A stretch of 9,663 bases of DNA from Acidobacteriota bacterium (GCA_021828245.1 JAKASC010000075.1:1-9663); one strand, 5' to 3'; counted from the first letter of the stretch, positions 1-6,077 are shown. A program made the numbers and translations. The notes: generated from the letters alone by a model not told the origin.

Positions 1-205
1 CGAAGCCGCCGAGCGGGACGCCCTGCCAATAACCATCGTCAATGTTGCCGGGCACCCTGGTTACCCCGGGATGCGCCAGCGGTTCGCCGATGCCGCGGCT
101 CCACGCCACGGACGGAATATGCTGGGCAAAGGCTCCAGCCCCACAGAAGAATGCGATGGCTGCGACGCTCAGCCCCATCATTATTGCGCGTTTGCAATTT
201 CTCAC
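1..205 (-). CDS. Secreted GH116 / glucosylceramidase-like enzyme, N-terminal fragment
   Basis: Partial gene running off the left edge; 68 codons are visible. The chosen start is GTG at 205-203. AGGGGG (complement of 212-217) lies 6 nt upstream, an in-frame TGA precedes it closely, and it gives a full signal peptide: a basic RNCKR n-region, a hydrophobic core at residues 8-25 and an AFA|Q cleavage site near residue 27. The ATGs at residues 9 and 10 would lose the basic n-region. The mature protein starts with SVAWSRGIGEP (32-42), followed by IDDGYWQGVPLGGF (55-68). I recognise this DDGYWQG-PLGG pattern from memory as the start of the GH116 N-terminal domain (beta-glucosidase/glucosylceramidase, GBA2-like), usually followed by a G-G-RxYRGDF stretch that would lie outside the window. 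The substrate cannot be told. The site would be periplasmic or extracellular. The catalytic domain is not visible, so the family call rests on this short motif. Confidence 0.68.
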   Translation of the reverse strand, partial: MRNCKRAIMMGLSVAAIAFFCGAGAFAQHIPSVAWSRGIGEPLAHPGVTRVPGNIDDGYWQGVPLGGF

Positions 206-211
206 TCTTCA

Positions 212-217
212 CCCCCT
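212..217 (-). promoter_or_regulatory. Shine-Dalgarno site for the GH116-like gene
   Basis: AGGGGG on the minus strand, 6 nt before the GTG at 205. It decides the non-ATG start, because neither downstream ATG (residues 9 and 10) has a comparable site. Confidence 0.6.
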
Positions 218-231
218 CGAATTTCAATCTT

Positions 232-256
232 GGCGGCGCGTGCAACACGCCGCGCC
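232..256. repeat. Imperfect GC-rich inverted repeat in the GH116 leader region
   Basis: Arms at 232-242 (GGCGGCGCGTG) and 246-256 (CACGCCGCGCC) are separated by CAA. Nine of eleven positions pair, with one two-base mismatch in the middle of the stem. It lies 27 nt upstream of the GTG start and could be a leader hairpin or an operator. No convincing -35/-10 pair was found in the 183-nt gap 206-388, which otherwise holds nothing recognisable. Confidence 0.3.
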
Positions 257-388
257 GAATGGGACACGTCTTTGCCCGCGCTGATCAAACCAACGGTGTT
301 GGGCCCTGTGCCTCAACTCGTTCATTCATGGTCTCAGACGTCGCAAGAAGACTGTGAGCTCGCATCGAGTGAAGCTACCCCGATCGGT

Positions 389-868
389 TCATGGCACGGC
401 CGCCTTTGGAGCACTTAGGCTGTAGTTCCGTGCATCCCCTGCTCCCGCCGCGACAATGTGGATAATCGAGACCCACCGTTGCAGCCGGTAGTGCCCCCTG
501 CGAAAGAGCCAATAGGAAACCGCTACCGACGCCGCGAATCCCGCCGCCTCGATCCCAGCAAACAACGGCTTATTGTCCACTATGCTGTTGGTCAGGAGAA
601 CTTCGTTGTGACCCCGCTCGCGGAAATGCTCGGTGGAAGTAAAGTCGAGCACGCGCACGGCGGCGACGCCGGCGAACAGTGCCAGGTTCGTCCGATCAAA
701 GAAGCGATGCGGCCGTCGAGCCGGCCGAACCGAACGCGGCCTCCGTTGCGTCGGCGGGCTTGCCGCTACCGGTGACCTGCGTGGTAGCGGGGATTGCGCG
801 CTGGCTTTCATGGCGAACAGCAAAAGCACAACCATCCACCGGACGAATTGGGGTTCCCTTTGCGCCAT
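389..868 (-). CDS. Small predicted membrane protein, function unknown
   Basis: A 159-residue protein. Residues 1-24 look like a signal peptide or signal anchor, with hydrophobic VVLLLFAM and an ASA|Q site near residue 24. An Arg/Pro-rich linker follows at about 27-55. Hydrophobic segments lie at about 60-76, 101-121 and 131-144. Between them is a polar stretch with HFRERGHNE (81-89) and SIVDNKPLFAGIE (95-107), which resembles small uncharacterised membrane proteins I associate with Acidobacteriota; that is memory, not a search. The ATG at 868-866 has no clear Shine-Dalgarno sequence. Met12 is an alternative start but would shorten the signal segment. It lies 117 nt downstream of the hydrolase-like gene on the same strand, so co-transcription is possible. 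The coding quality is plausible: hydrophobic blocks are well separated and the strand matches its neighbours. I do not assign a function. Confidence 0.62.
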   Translation of the reverse strand: MAQREPQFVRWMVVLLLFAMKASAQSPLPRRSPVAASPPTQRRPRSVRPARRPHRFFDRTNLALFAGVAAVRVLDFTSTEHFRERGHNEVLLTNSIVDNKPLFAGIEAAGFAASVAVSYWLFRRGHYRLQRWVSIIHIVAAGAGDARNYSLSAPKAAVP

Positions 869-985
869 TTCATTGACGAGCCGAGTCGTACCGTTCCTGC
901 GGACACGTTTCGCGCCCAGAAAGCGCCGTGCAAGGCTTGGCCTCGGCAGTAACGGCCCGCGGTGATGATTGCCTTCAAAAGCGGG

Positions 986-2641
986 TCACTCCACGATAAT
1001 CAGGCTATGTGGAGGCAAACGAAGCGTTTCTCCATCGGAGGCCAGCGCCGCGCCATTGGCCGCGAAAATTTGCGTCCGGCGCGAAGCCATTCCGCCCATC
1101 TCCACGTGGCAGGCCACGGGCAACTCCGTATAGTTCATCACGGCCACCCGCCCTTGCATGGGGAATACCGCGACGCGTGGCGGGGCATCCAACGAGGTCG
1201 GGGTAAAATTCGCCACATCGCGCCGCAGCTTATAGAGGGCTGCTCGCAGCTCCGGAGTCAACTGCGCAATTCGGTCTTCAGAATCCACGCGCGTCAACTG
1301 CGGCAGGGCATCGGAAAAAATGATAATTTCACCCGGCCCGGCTTTGATTTTCTCGACCAATTGCCCCTTCGGAAGCTCCAGAGAACCGTAAGCCGCCAAG
1401 CGCGGATCTAAATTCAGTCGGTGGGCCAGTCCTTGAGTCAGAAAGGCTGTTCTGCCCGCCTGAAGAAAACGCTTCAACTCCGGTACAAATTCCGGGTCGT
1501 GCATCGCATACTCCGCGAACATCGCTGCCCGGGCTTGGGAAGGAAACGTGGCCGTCGGAACCAGCGGAATGCCCAGCATTCCGATTTGATCAAAGATATA
1601 GGGCTCCGTCCCGGGGCTGCTCGAAATCGGCTTGTAGGCGGCAATGCCTTGCCAATGGCCGACAAGTTTGCCGAGAGCGTCCAGCTGCGGCTCCGCAAGC
1701 CGCAAAGCTTTGGCCTGCGCGTGGTACCGCGGCGAAATGAGTGACCCATAGTGGAACAGAAAAACTTCTTTCGCGCCGGCAAGCACCGTCGTCCAAGCCT
1801 GATCCATGTAGAAGGCCGCGTTCGTACCATAAGGATCAAACCAGCCACCGCCGGTCTTAGGTCCGCCGATCTGAGAAAGCCAGCGGTAAAGGAAAAATCC
1901 CTCATACTGCTGCTTGTGCCCCCAGTGAGGCGAGGCCGGATTGCGCGTCTCCGTCCCTACCCAGATGCGGTTGTAAAGCGCGGTTTCTTTGTCCACCACA
2001 TAGCCGCGATTTTGATATTCGTCGTACCATTGCGGATATTTCAAGATGATCTGCACCTTGGGATTCACCGCGCGGGCGGGCGCCAGCACATCCTGCCGGC
2101 TCACGCGCACCATCAGGTGATCCCGGTATTGCGTCCAGCTCATCGAGCCTTTGGCGGCGGAACATTCCGAGCATTGGCAATCTGTGAAAAAGAAATCATC
2201 AATGATGATTTCGTTAAAGAGGCTGGCAGCATACCGAAAGATAGAGGCTAAATGCTGCTGGTTGGCGAGGTTGGTGTAGCAGGCGACGATCTTCCAGCCG
2301 GTGGAAGGCTTCCCGAGGTCGGTCGTGGCCACGCAACCCGAAACCCGAATGCCCGCGCGCCGGAAGAAGTCGCGGGCCTCGCGCAGCGTCTGGGAGTCTG
2401 CTTGATAGCCGTCTCGGAAAACCTCGAGGTACACCTTGGTGATGTGCATCCTCCGACAAAACGCCAAGGCTGCCTCGCGTCCGGCTGGTGTTGCCAAATC
2501 GTCTCGCACGTCCTGCGCCGTGAAGAGTGTCTCCCACTCAATCGCGCGCAATGACGGTGCCGTGGCCAGCAGCAACAACAGCAGCACCGGCAGAATTCGC
2601 CACGCCCGATGCTTCAGCAGAGCAAAAACCCGTGGTCCCAT
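986..2641 (-). CDS. Secreted TIM-barrel glycoside-hydrolase-like protein
   Basis: A 551-residue exported protein. The start is ATG 2641-2639, although the frame stays open to 2770: the minus-strand promoter at 2704-2676 lies downstream of the two earlier ATGs (2770, 2680), AGGAGGT precedes 2641, and a signal peptide begins there (basic n-region, VLLLLLLAT core, cleavage near residue 33). The mature part opens with an alternating strand/helix pattern typical of a TIM barrel: TKVYLEVFRDGYQ (68-80), a helix, GIRVSGCVAT (97-106), then EIIIDDFFF (144-152) with a C155-x-C157-x2-C160 cluster, QIILKYPQWYD (197-207) and GTETRNP (229-235). EVFLFHYGS (292-300) is a later strand. The C-terminus (about 487-551) looks like a beta-sandwich, ending in LPPHSLIIVE as in many glycoside hydrolases. 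D148/D149 and E231 are candidate acidic residues at strand ends, but I cannot prove catalysis. I believe this is a family of uncharacterised hydrolase-like proteins. Substrate unknown. Confidence 0.72.
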   Translation of the reverse strand: MGPRVFALLKHRAWRILPVLLLLLLATAPSLRAIEWETLFTAQDVRDDLATPAGREAALAFCRRMHITKVYLEVFRDGYQADSQTLREARDFFRRAGIRVSGCVATTDLGKPSTGWKIVACYTNLANQQHLASIFRYAASLFNEIIIDDFFFTDCQCSECSAAKGSMSWTQYRDHLMVRVSRQDVLAPARAVNPKVQIILKYPQWYDEYQNRGYVVDKETALYNRIWVGTETRNPASPHWGHKQQYEGFFLYRWLSQIGGPKTGGGWFDPYGTNAAFYMDQAWTTVLAGAKEVFLFHYGSLISPRYHAQAKALRLAEPQLDALGKLVGHWQGIAAYKPISSSPGTEPYIFDQIGMLGIPLVPTATFPSQARAAMFAEYAMHDPEFVPELKRFLQAGRTAFLTQGLAHRLNLDPRLAAYGSLELPKGQLVEKIKAGPGEIIIFSDALPQLTRVDSEDRIAQLTPELRAALYKLRRDVANFTPTSLDAPPRVAVFPMQGRVAVMNYTELPVACHVEMGGMASRRTQIFAANGAALASDGETLRLPPHSLIIVE

Positions 2642-2652
2642 GAGCGAACACG

Positions 2653-2659
2653 ACCTCCT
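2653..2659 (-). promoter_or_regulatory. Shine-Dalgarno site deciding the start of the hydrolase-like gene
   Basis: AGGAGGT on the minus strand, 11 nt upstream of the ATG at 2641. It is a near-perfect anti-SD match with a slightly long spacer. It falls inside the longer open frame, so it would be coding if the upstream ATGs were used. Together with the promoter just upstream it supports 2641. Confidence 0.65.
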
Positions 2660-2675
2660 GGCGGTAGAGCCATGC

Positions 2676-2704
2676 AGCATAACGACCGTCCTCCCGCCTG
2701 TCAA
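2676..2704 (-). promoter_or_regulatory. Sigma70-type promoter for the hydrolase-like gene
   Basis: Reading leftwards: TTGACA (complement of 2699-2704, a perfect -35), a 17-bp spacer, then TATGCT (complement of 2676-2681, 4 of 6 matches to TATAAT). Predicted transcription start near 2669, giving a leader of about 28 nt that contains the AGGAGGT site. This makes starts at 2680 or 2770 unlikely. Confidence 0.65.
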
Positions 2705-2752
2705 CCCTGGATTGGGAGCGGATGTGGAGTCGCGAAAATAAGGGTTGACAGG
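2697..2752. repeat. Perfect 12-bp inverted repeat carrying both divergent -35 boxes
   Basis: CCTGTCAACCCT at 2697-2708 and its exact reverse complement AGGGTTGACAGG at 2741-2752, separated by 32 nt. Each arm contains the TTGACA of one of the two divergent promoters, so the arms extend past the -35 hexamers by 4 bp upstream and 2 bp downstream. It could be a shared operator or a duplicated promoter module. Confidence 0.7.
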
Positions 2753-2773
2753 ATTCCGACCATCTGGCATAAT
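2745..2773 (+). promoter_or_regulatory. Sigma70-type promoter for the Fur-family gene
   Basis: TTGACA at 2745-2750 (perfect -35), a 17-bp spacer, and CATAAT at 2768-2773 (5 of 6 matches to TATAAT). The predicted start of transcription is near 2780, inside the palindrome at 2776-2798, and the leader would be only about 20 nt. Confidence 0.8.
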
Positions 2774-2775
2774 TT

Positions 2776-2798
2776 TAGTTGCGAATTATTCGCAACTA
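2776..2798. promoter_or_regulatory. Fur-box-like palindromic operator
   Basis: TAGTTGCGAAT (2776-2786), a central T (2787), and ATTCGCAACTA (2788-2798): perfect 11-bp arms around one base. The core TGCGAAT-T-ATTCGCA has the 7-1-7 layout and AAT-N-ATT centre typical of Fur-superfamily boxes. It starts 3 bp after the -10 box, covers the predicted transcription start and ends 2 nt before the ATG of the Fur-family gene, an ideal position for repression and autoregulation. Which metal controls it cannot be read from the DNA. Confidence 0.8.
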
Positions 2799-2800
2799 GA

Positions 2801-3280
2801 ATGGTTCTTGCAAAACACTTGAAACAGCGATGTGCCGTTCGGAATGAACTGCGGGCCCACGGCTTACGCATGACGCGCCAACGGCAAGTGATCGCCGACG
2901 TGTTGCAAAAGGCGGGCGAGCACCTGGATGCGGCGGAAGTATGGCGGCGGGCGCGGCAGCAACTCCCCGGTTTGCATTTAGCCACGGTGTACCGTTCGCT
3001 GGAGTCGCTGAAAAAGCTGGGCATCATTGATGAGTTGGACCTGATGCACTATCGGGGTACGGGTCACTACTACGAAGCCCGCACCAACAAGGACCATATT
3101 CACTTTACCTGCCAGCGGTGCGGAGGGGTCCTTGAGATTCAAACTTCGCTGTTTGAGAAATTGAAGGCACAAATTGAAGGCCGACACGGCCTGGCGATCC
3201 GCGTGGCTCGGCTCGAACTGGGCGGCGTGTGTGGGAGTTGCGCCTCGACGGAGAACAAAACGCCCCACGCCACCGCCTGA
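2801..3280 (+). CDS. Fur-family metal-dependent transcriptional repressor
   Basis: A 159-residue cytoplasmic regulator of the usual Fur length. N-terminal winged helix: GLRMTRQRQVIADVL (21-35), HLDAAEVWRRA (41-51), and the recognition-helix motif HLATVYRSLESL (59-70). The C-terminal dimerisation domain has KDHIHFTCQRCG (98-109), giving H99, H101 and the zinc pair C104/C107; the second pair is C144/C147 in GVCGSCA. H89 in GTGHYYE is a further likely ligand. The two CxxC pairs are typical of a structural zinc site. Fur, Zur, Mur and PerR subtypes cannot be separated with confidence. The ATG at 2801 is chosen because the promoter and operator lie immediately before it and the conserved domain starts soon after. 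No Shine-Dalgarno sequence is visible in the short leader. The frame stays open upstream to 2609 but crosses the promoter. It is divergent from the hydrolase-like gene, and the downstream Nramp operon is the obvious candidate target besides itself. Confidence 0.92.
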   Translation: MVLAKHLKQRCAVRNELRAHGLRMTRQRQVIADVLQKAGEHLDAAEVWRRARQQLPGLHLATVYRSLESLKKLGIIDELDLMHYRGTGHYYEARTNKDHIHFTCQRCGGVLEIQTSLFEKLKAQIEGRHGLAIRVARLELGGVCGSCASTENKTPHATA

Positions 3281-3299
3281 GCATGGCAAGGGAACGACT

Positions 3300-3329
3300 T
3301 GGCCCCGGTTGCTGCGACAACCGGGGCCA
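3300..3329 (+). terminator. Strong hairpin after the Fur-family gene, possible terminator or attenuator
   Basis: TGGCCCCGGTTG (3300-3311), loop CTGCGA, CAACCGGGGCCA (3318-3329): a perfect 12-bp GC-rich stem starting 19 nt after the stop codon. No T-run follows, so it is not a classical intrinsic terminator. It may act as an RNA-stabilising 3' end, a Rho-linked pause or an attenuator before the operon starting at 3457. No clear sigma70 promoter was found between it and 3457. Confidence 0.5.
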
Positions 3330-3456
3330 CGAACAACGGGTGATGATGTGGCAAACCGTGTTCTAGGATTCTTGTACCACCAAAACACGGCTGCCGCAAG
3401 CCGCACTCCCTGGGGGGCATTCATAAAAGCATTGCCCGCCTCTCTACGACAAGGTT

Positions 3457-4344
3457 ATGTCACAGAACGGGCTTTTGAGAAGGCTTCTTCCCGTTGCGGC
3501 GATGCTCTTTTGGGGCGCCCTGGCCTATGCTCAGGAGAGTCCCTACTTCGTGACCTATGATCATTACCTTGAGGAGCCGGGAAATCTGGAAGTTGAATAT
3601 TTTTCGACCTTCGGCACACAGCGCCACGGCAACGATTTCATTGCCCCTTGGGGAGAATTTGAATACGGGGTTAACGGGTGGTGGACGACAGAGTTTTACC
3701 TTGATAGTCAGGGCACCTTTAACGACAGCATCTTGTTTACCGGGTTCCGATGGGAGAATCGTTTTCGACCTTTGATGCTCGAGCACAAGGTCAACCCCGT
3801 CATTTACATTGAGTATGAGCAGACGAATGGCGCCGACAAAATTCTCAAAGAGGTTGAAGGACATGATGTGGAGGCGGATTTTGCCCCCTCGAACGCTGAG
3901 CTCCGCCGTGAGCACGACCATGAGCTCGAGTTGAAACTGATTCTTTCAAAATCCCTTCACGGGTGGAACGTGGCGTTAAACCCTTTGGGCACCAAGAATC
4001 TTTCACCTGATCAGCCGTGGGAATTTGGCTATGCGATGGGCGTAAGTCGCCCGCTCGCTTTGGCAGCTTCACCCCGTGCGTGCAACCTTTGCCCGGAGAA
4101 TTTTGTCGTCGGGGCCGAAATATACGGCGGCATGGGCGATGCGACAAGCTTTGGGTTGCACGACACGTCCCAATACCTCGCTCCGGTGGCCGCCTGGAAT
4201 TTTCCTTCAGGCTGGACGCTGCGATTATCCTTGGGATTCGGTTTAAACCACAACAGCCATCAATTTCTGTTGCGTTGGGGTTTGTCACGAGAAATTTCCG
4301 GCTTTTCCGAGATACTGAGAGCCTGGTGGCAAGGAGAACATTAA
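3457..4344 (+). CDS. Predicted outer-membrane beta-barrel protein in a metal-transport operon
   Basis: A 295-residue exported protein. A signal peptide spans about residues 1-25: LLRRLLP n-region, hydrophobic core, and an AYA|QES cleavage site. The mature chain is rich in alternating hydrophobic/polar strands with aromatic residues, such as NLEVEYFSTF (43-52), WWTTEFYLDS (75-84), VIYIEYEQTN (115-124), ELELKLIL (156-163) and WTLRLSLGFGLN (253-264), as expected of an outer-membrane barrel. Near residues 152-156 is an EHDHE cluster and at 209-212 a CNLC motif; either could touch metal, but this is speculative. No TonB box or plug domain is seen, and the size suits a 10-14 strand barrel. The only visible ribosome signal is a weak AAGG very close to the ATG at 3457. 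Its stop codon directly abuts the next start. Exact function unknown; a porin or channel serving the downstream transporter is the best inference. Confidence 0.7.
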   Translation: MSQNGLLRRLLPVAAMLFWGALAYAQESPYFVTYDHYLEEPGNLEVEYFSTFGTQRHGNDFIAPWGEFEYGVNGWWTTEFYLDSQGTFNDSILFTGFRWENRFRPLMLEHKVNPVIYIEYEQTNGADKILKEVEGHDVEADFAPSNAELRREHDHELELKLILSKSLHGWNVALNPLGTKNLSPDQPWEFGYAMGVSRPLALAASPRACNLCPENFVVGAEIYGGMGDATSFGLHDTSQYLAPVAAWNFPSGWTLRLSLGFGLNHNSHQFLLRWGLSREISGFSEILRAWWQGEH

Positions 4345-4827
4345 ATGCAAACCACCTCCGGCGCTCTGAAGACAACATTCATTCTCAGCCTGGCCACGGT
4401 TTTTAAACTCGGTGCAACCTTCGCGAAGCGACAACGACCTGTTGTCGTCCCGAGGGTTCCCGCCAAAGCCCTGGCGCGGCCCAATCCTTTCGCAGGGAAC
4501 TCGCGGGACCGAGCCGCCGGCCAAAAACTTTTTGAGGAGCACTGTGCCCAGTGCCATGGGGCGACGGCCGACGGCAGCGCGCGAGGTCCGAGCCTCCTTC
4601 GCCTTAAGGTTCAACGGGTACCGCCGGGCGCGTTGTTCTGGATTTTGAGCAACGGCATCGTCCGGCACGGCATGCCGGATTGGTCCAACCTGCCCGAACC
4701 GGAACGATGGCAAATTGTGACCTTCTTGAGGTCGCTTAATGCTCCTGGGGACCATGACGGCCGAGGAAAGAAACCGACTCGTTGCCACATCCACCGGAAA
4801 ATTGACCGTCGAGGATCATCACTTTGA
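4345..4827 (+). CDS. Periplasmic mono-haem cytochrome c (class I)
   Basis: A 160-residue protein with an N-terminal hydrophobic stretch (about 9-25, TTFILSLATVFKLGATFA), an export signal or membrane anchor. The haem-binding motif is C67-A-Q-C70-H71, preceded by AAGQKLFEEH as usual in small class I cytochromes. GPSLL follows at 81-85, and GMPDW (109-113) supplies M110 as the likely sixth iron ligand. The fold closes with ERWQIVTFLRSL (120-131). A 26-residue basic tail after residue 134 (ending with C147-H-I-H150) is longer than needed. The start ATG at 4345 immediately follows the TAA of the barrel gene, and AAGGAG at 4331-4336 gives an 8-nt spacer. The stop overlaps the next start (TTGA), so translation is probably coupled. 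Electron donor and acceptor unknown. In this operon it may adjust the oxidation state of a metal before import, which is inference only. Confidence 0.9.
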   Translation: MQTTSGALKTTFILSLATVFKLGATFAKRQRPVVVPRVPAKALARPNPFAGNSRDRAAGQKLFEEHCAQCHGATADGSARGPSLLRLKVQRVPPGALFWILSNGIVRHGMPDWSNLPEPERWQIVTFLRSLNAPGDHDGRGKKPTRCHIHRKIDRRGSSL

Positions 4828-6077
4828 TCCCTGAAAAGAACCCCCCGAGCCGCGCCCGCATCCTGCTGCGTCGTTTTCTGGGCTTCCTAGCGGTGCTGGG
4901 GCCCGGGCAAATGGTGATGATGGCCGATACGGACGTTGGCAGCGTCATTACCGCTGCCCAGAGTGGAGCCCGCTGGGGCTATGCCTTGCTGCCATTACAA
5001 CTTCTGCTCGTGCCGATTTTGTTTGTCGTTCAGGAATTAACGGTGCGATTAGGCATATTTACGGGCAAGGGTCACGGCGAACTGATTCGGGAGCGCTACG
5101 GAGCGTTCTGGGGTTGGGTGTCGGTGGGCGGATTGACGATCGCGATTGCCGGGGCGATGGTTTCCGAGTTCTCCGGCGTTGCAGGCGTCGGAGAATTGCT
5201 GGGTATCTCGCGCGCCACGAGTTTGACGCTTGCGGTGGGCTTTTTGCTGGTCGTAGTTTGGGCAGGCTCGTATCGAAGGGTCGAGCGGATTGCCATGGCT
5301 CTCGGCGCTTTTGAATTGGCGTTTCTTTGGGTAGCCGTGAAAGCTCACCCCACCACTTCGCTGGCGGCGGCGTTGCCGGACACTCCTTGGCATAGTGCCG
5401 GCTTTCGATATCTCGCGGCGGCAAACATCGGCGCCGTGATCATGCCGTGGATGATCTTTTTCCAGCAATCGGCGGTGGTGGACAAACGCCTCCAGTCGCA
5501 GCATCTTCGGGCGGCGCGGTGGGACACGGCGCTCGGTTCCGTGGTCACGCAGATCATCATGATTGCCGTGCTGGTAACCACGGCCGCCACGCTCGGTGCC
5601 GATCACCGCAGGGTGTCACTCACGTCGGTTGGCGAGATTGCCCAGGCATTGATTCCCTATCTCGGGCAGGAAACGGGCCGACTGGTCTTCGGATTGGGCA
5701 TTTTGGGGGCGGGCTTTGTGGCCATTATCGTCACGTCGCTCGCTGCGGCGTGGGGCATCGGGGAAATGACCGGTTATAAGCATTCCCTTGAGAATCGCAT
5801 TCGGGAAGCGCCCTGGTTCTATGGCGTTTACACGATGGCCGTGGTTGGGGCGGCCGTGCTGGTGGCCCGCGTGCCCAACCTGATCGCGCTGAACATAGCG
5901 ATTGAGGTTATGAACGCCTTGCTGTTACCGCTGGTGCTCGGCTTTTTGGTTTTGTTGGCGGCGCGCATGTTGCCGGAGGAGCATCGCCTGCGCGGGGCAC
6001 GGCTCTGGATGGTCGCCGCCACCTGTGCCATTACCAGCGGCGTCGGCCTCTGGTGCGCGCTCAGCAGCATCCTCTGA
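4824..6077 (+). CDS. Divergent Nramp/SLC11-family divalent metal transporter
   Basis: A 417-residue inner-membrane protein of normal Nramp length, with about 11 hydrophobic segments (near 18-46, 52-74, 95-120, 132-150, 154-173, 195-217, 236-257, 283-311, 331-350, 353-381, 391-414). The start is TTG at 4824, overlapping the preceding TGA. GAGG at 4811-4814 gives a 9-nt spacer, an in-frame TGA lies at 4803-4805, and the first ATG (residue 30) is already inside TM1. TM1 begins with the family GPG (26-28), but the usual DPGN is replaced by D37-V-G-S40, with an extra acid at D35 (ADTDVGS). In TM6 the MP pair is kept (M207-P208) but the usual His is W209, followed by FFQQSAVVDK. RLGIFTGKGHGELI (75-88) is the family loop after TM2. 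This resembles the Nramp-related branch that includes Mg2+ transporters, as I recall it, but the retained Met argues for a transition metal. The substrate (Mn, Fe, Mg or other) is undecided. Last gene of the barrel-cytochrome-transporter unit. Confidence 0.9.
   Translation: MIPEKNPPSRARILLRRFLGFLAVLGPGQMVMMADTDVGSVITAAQSGARWGYALLPLQLLLVPILFVVQELTVRLGIFTGKGHGELIRERYGAFWGWVSVGGLTIAIAGAMVSEFSGVAGVGELLGISRATSLTLAVGFLLVVVWAGSYRRVERIAMALGAFELAFLWVAVKAHPTTSLAAALPDTPWHSAGFRYLAAANIGAVIMPWMIFFQQSAVVDKRLQSQHLRAARWDTALGSVVTQIIMIAVLVTTAATLGADHRRVSLTSVGEIAQALIPYLGQETGRLVFGLGILGAGFVAIIVTSLAAAWGIGEMTGYKHSLENRIREAPWFYGVYTMAVVGAAVLVARVPNLIALNIAIEVMNALLLPLVLGFLVLLAARMLPEEHRLRGARLWMVAATCAITSGVGLWCALSSIL

Noticed and set aside
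1751..2251. Plus-strand open frame inside the hydrolase-like gene
   Set aside because: No recognisable domain or ribosome site; the opposite strand has continuous conserved-looking coding sequence.
2642..2770. N-terminal extension of the hydrolase-like gene to ATG 2770 or 2680
   Set aside because: The extension runs through the divergent promoter region; both ATGs lie upstream of the predicted transcription start, and the signal peptide and AGGAGGT site fit 2641.
2609..2800. Upstream extension of the Fur-family reading frame
   Set aside because: It would translate the -35, -10 and operator sequences, and the added residues do not resemble the family.
2978..3424. Minus-strand open frame over the Fur-family gene and the following gap
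   Set aside because: Shadow of the regulator gene, without signal or domain; it crosses the hairpin at 3300-3329.
5049..5606. Minus-strand open frame opposite the Nramp gene
   Set aside because: Arg/His/Pro-rich low-complexity translation typical of an antisense shadow; the plus-strand frame has clear Nramp motifs.
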